Of a stretch of 64,000 nucleotides of DNA, positions 63,336-64,000 are shown in pieces. The notes beneath the pieces are model-generated. The model saw only the letters and a list, made by a program, of their open reading frames with translations. It was not told where the DNA came from and ran no database searches. The first letter of the stretch is position 1. Each line of letters opens with the position of its first letter. The position numbers and the translations under genes are program-made. Source of the DNA: Holothuria scabra (Eukaryota; Echinodermata; Holothuroidea; Aspidochirotida; Holothuriidae); the NCBI GenBank assembly GCA_037179385.1, contig CM074193.1, positions 6,655,547 to 6,719,546 of the forward strand, in the 5' to 3' direction.

Positions 63336-64000
63336 TAGTGTTTGCGCAGGTTACCTGGGTACCTGCCCGCCATTGTATTACCCTGTTCCAAATCTACAGT
63401 ACTACCTGAACCTAAAAAAATACAGCATGCAAAAATAATCACCCTATTTAAGCTATTGCCCACGGTAATGGACAAAAATATTTTGCCAATTGGGTAAATA
63501 TTCTCCGAGACGGAAAATGAAGAGAGCCCCTAGAAATTATGTTCAAGTTTGAAAGTTGTTTGTACTTTGTTTCGCAAAGTTGAAACTTTTATCAGCATGC
63601 GGCGTGATAGTGCTACTGTAAGGCAGTGACCCTTTTCACATATCACACATCCATCACTTATTATAAAATCTTGCACGCAAGCTACCTGACGGCCATGCAA
63701 AATCACACCATACTGTTTTACGCAGAAACTAGCAGGCATTTCAACCTGCCCAGCTGGCAATGACTGTTCCCGCAATGTTCAGCACGCTACGTAAACTGAG
63801 TCATGTATATGTATGGCCTTTATTTATTACTGTATACCACCGTACCTCGAGTATAATCCTCGAATATTTCATAGTTTTAATGTGTCACTTTAAAGCAGGT
63901 CCAGATTTTGCTACTATACTTAATGACATACTAAGACATCACTGCAATGACAGTGACACTGTAAATCTTCACAAAAAGGTTTTGGAAACAGGCCATTACA
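63336..64000. mobile_element. Second copy of the 51-kb hAT-like element, cut by window end
   Basis: Begins TAGTGTTTGCGCAGGTTACC and stays collinear with 51162 onward for over 500 bp (shared: GTAATGGAC, ATATTTTGCCA, ATTCTCCGAGAC, GAAGAGAGCCC, TATCAGCATGCGGC, GAGTATAATCCTCGAATATTTC). Many CG sites of the first copy are TG or CA here. The right end and TSD lie outside the window; the 8 bases on the left are CAAAACAG. Confidence 0.85.

Larger units (their letters stand above)
35762..64000 (-). other. Probable long first intron of NHS-like gene (at least 28.2 kb)
   Basis: The 35.5-kb exon starts with a good acceptor and a split codon, so transcribed sequence must continue upstream. No WAVE-homology-domain exon was recognised on the minus strand up to base 64000. 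A very long first intron is also typical of vertebrate NHS genes. The segment carries several DNA transposons and inverted repeats listed separately. The long stretches between them (about 42.5-46.1, 54-56.4 and 58.2-63.3 kb) show no gene that I can support. Confidence 0.55.

Noticed and set aside
1..64000. CRISPR arrays, bacterial operons, integrated phage
   Set aside because: No regularly spaced repeats, no ribosome-binding-site-led gene runs, and clear spliceosomal introns; the DNA is eukaryotic.

Overview
The window looks like intron-rich, AT-rich animal DNA, most plausibly from a marine invertebrate. The evidence is long introns with GT..AG borders, tRNA-derived SINEs and many non-autonomous DNA transposons with intact target-site duplications (TSDs). 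Sea cucumber, sea star or a similar lineage would fit, but the sequence does not settle the clade. No bacterial-style operons, rRNA genes, CRISPR arrays or convincing functional tRNA genes were seen.

One protein-coding gene is well supported. It lies on the minus strand and is an invertebrate homologue of the Nance-Horan syndrome family (NHS/NHSL; GUK-holder in flies). Four exons were resolved with matching splice phases: 35761-35499, 19065-18372, 17120-16044 and 12688-10755 (stop codon). Together they give about 1,322 residues covering everything downstream of the N-terminal WAVE-homology domain. The exon for that domain and the promoter were not found and probably lie beyond base 64000, so the first intron would exceed 28 kb. 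Family blocks are recognisable: the VSNLD...RPPC block, LPTPE, the VxISG...F block, TIAGIP, SSSGNWSG and EGYWTSMHFDCG. The C-terminal exon adds features I do not know from vertebrate NHS proteins: two paxillin-like LD motifs and an RVxF-type motif.

Layout: 1-10754 is 3' flank with SINE and foldback repeats. 10755-19065 holds the three large 3' exons and two introns. 19066-35498 is a 16.4-kb intron with SINEs, a hAT-like element, a hAT-like MITE, a piggyBac-like MITE and a palindromic MITE. 35499-35761 is the upstream exon. 35762-64000 is probably intron 1 and holds a Tc1-like foldback, two large hAT-like elements with arrays of short palindromic repeats near their ends, a second CpG-decayed copy of one of them, another hAT-like MITE, and a 56-bp perfect inverted repeat. 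A small plus-strand open segment at 41431-41586 could be an exon of an unidentified gene.

The NHS family regulates actin remodelling through the WAVE complex. The rest of the window is mainly intron sequence diversified by DNA transposons.
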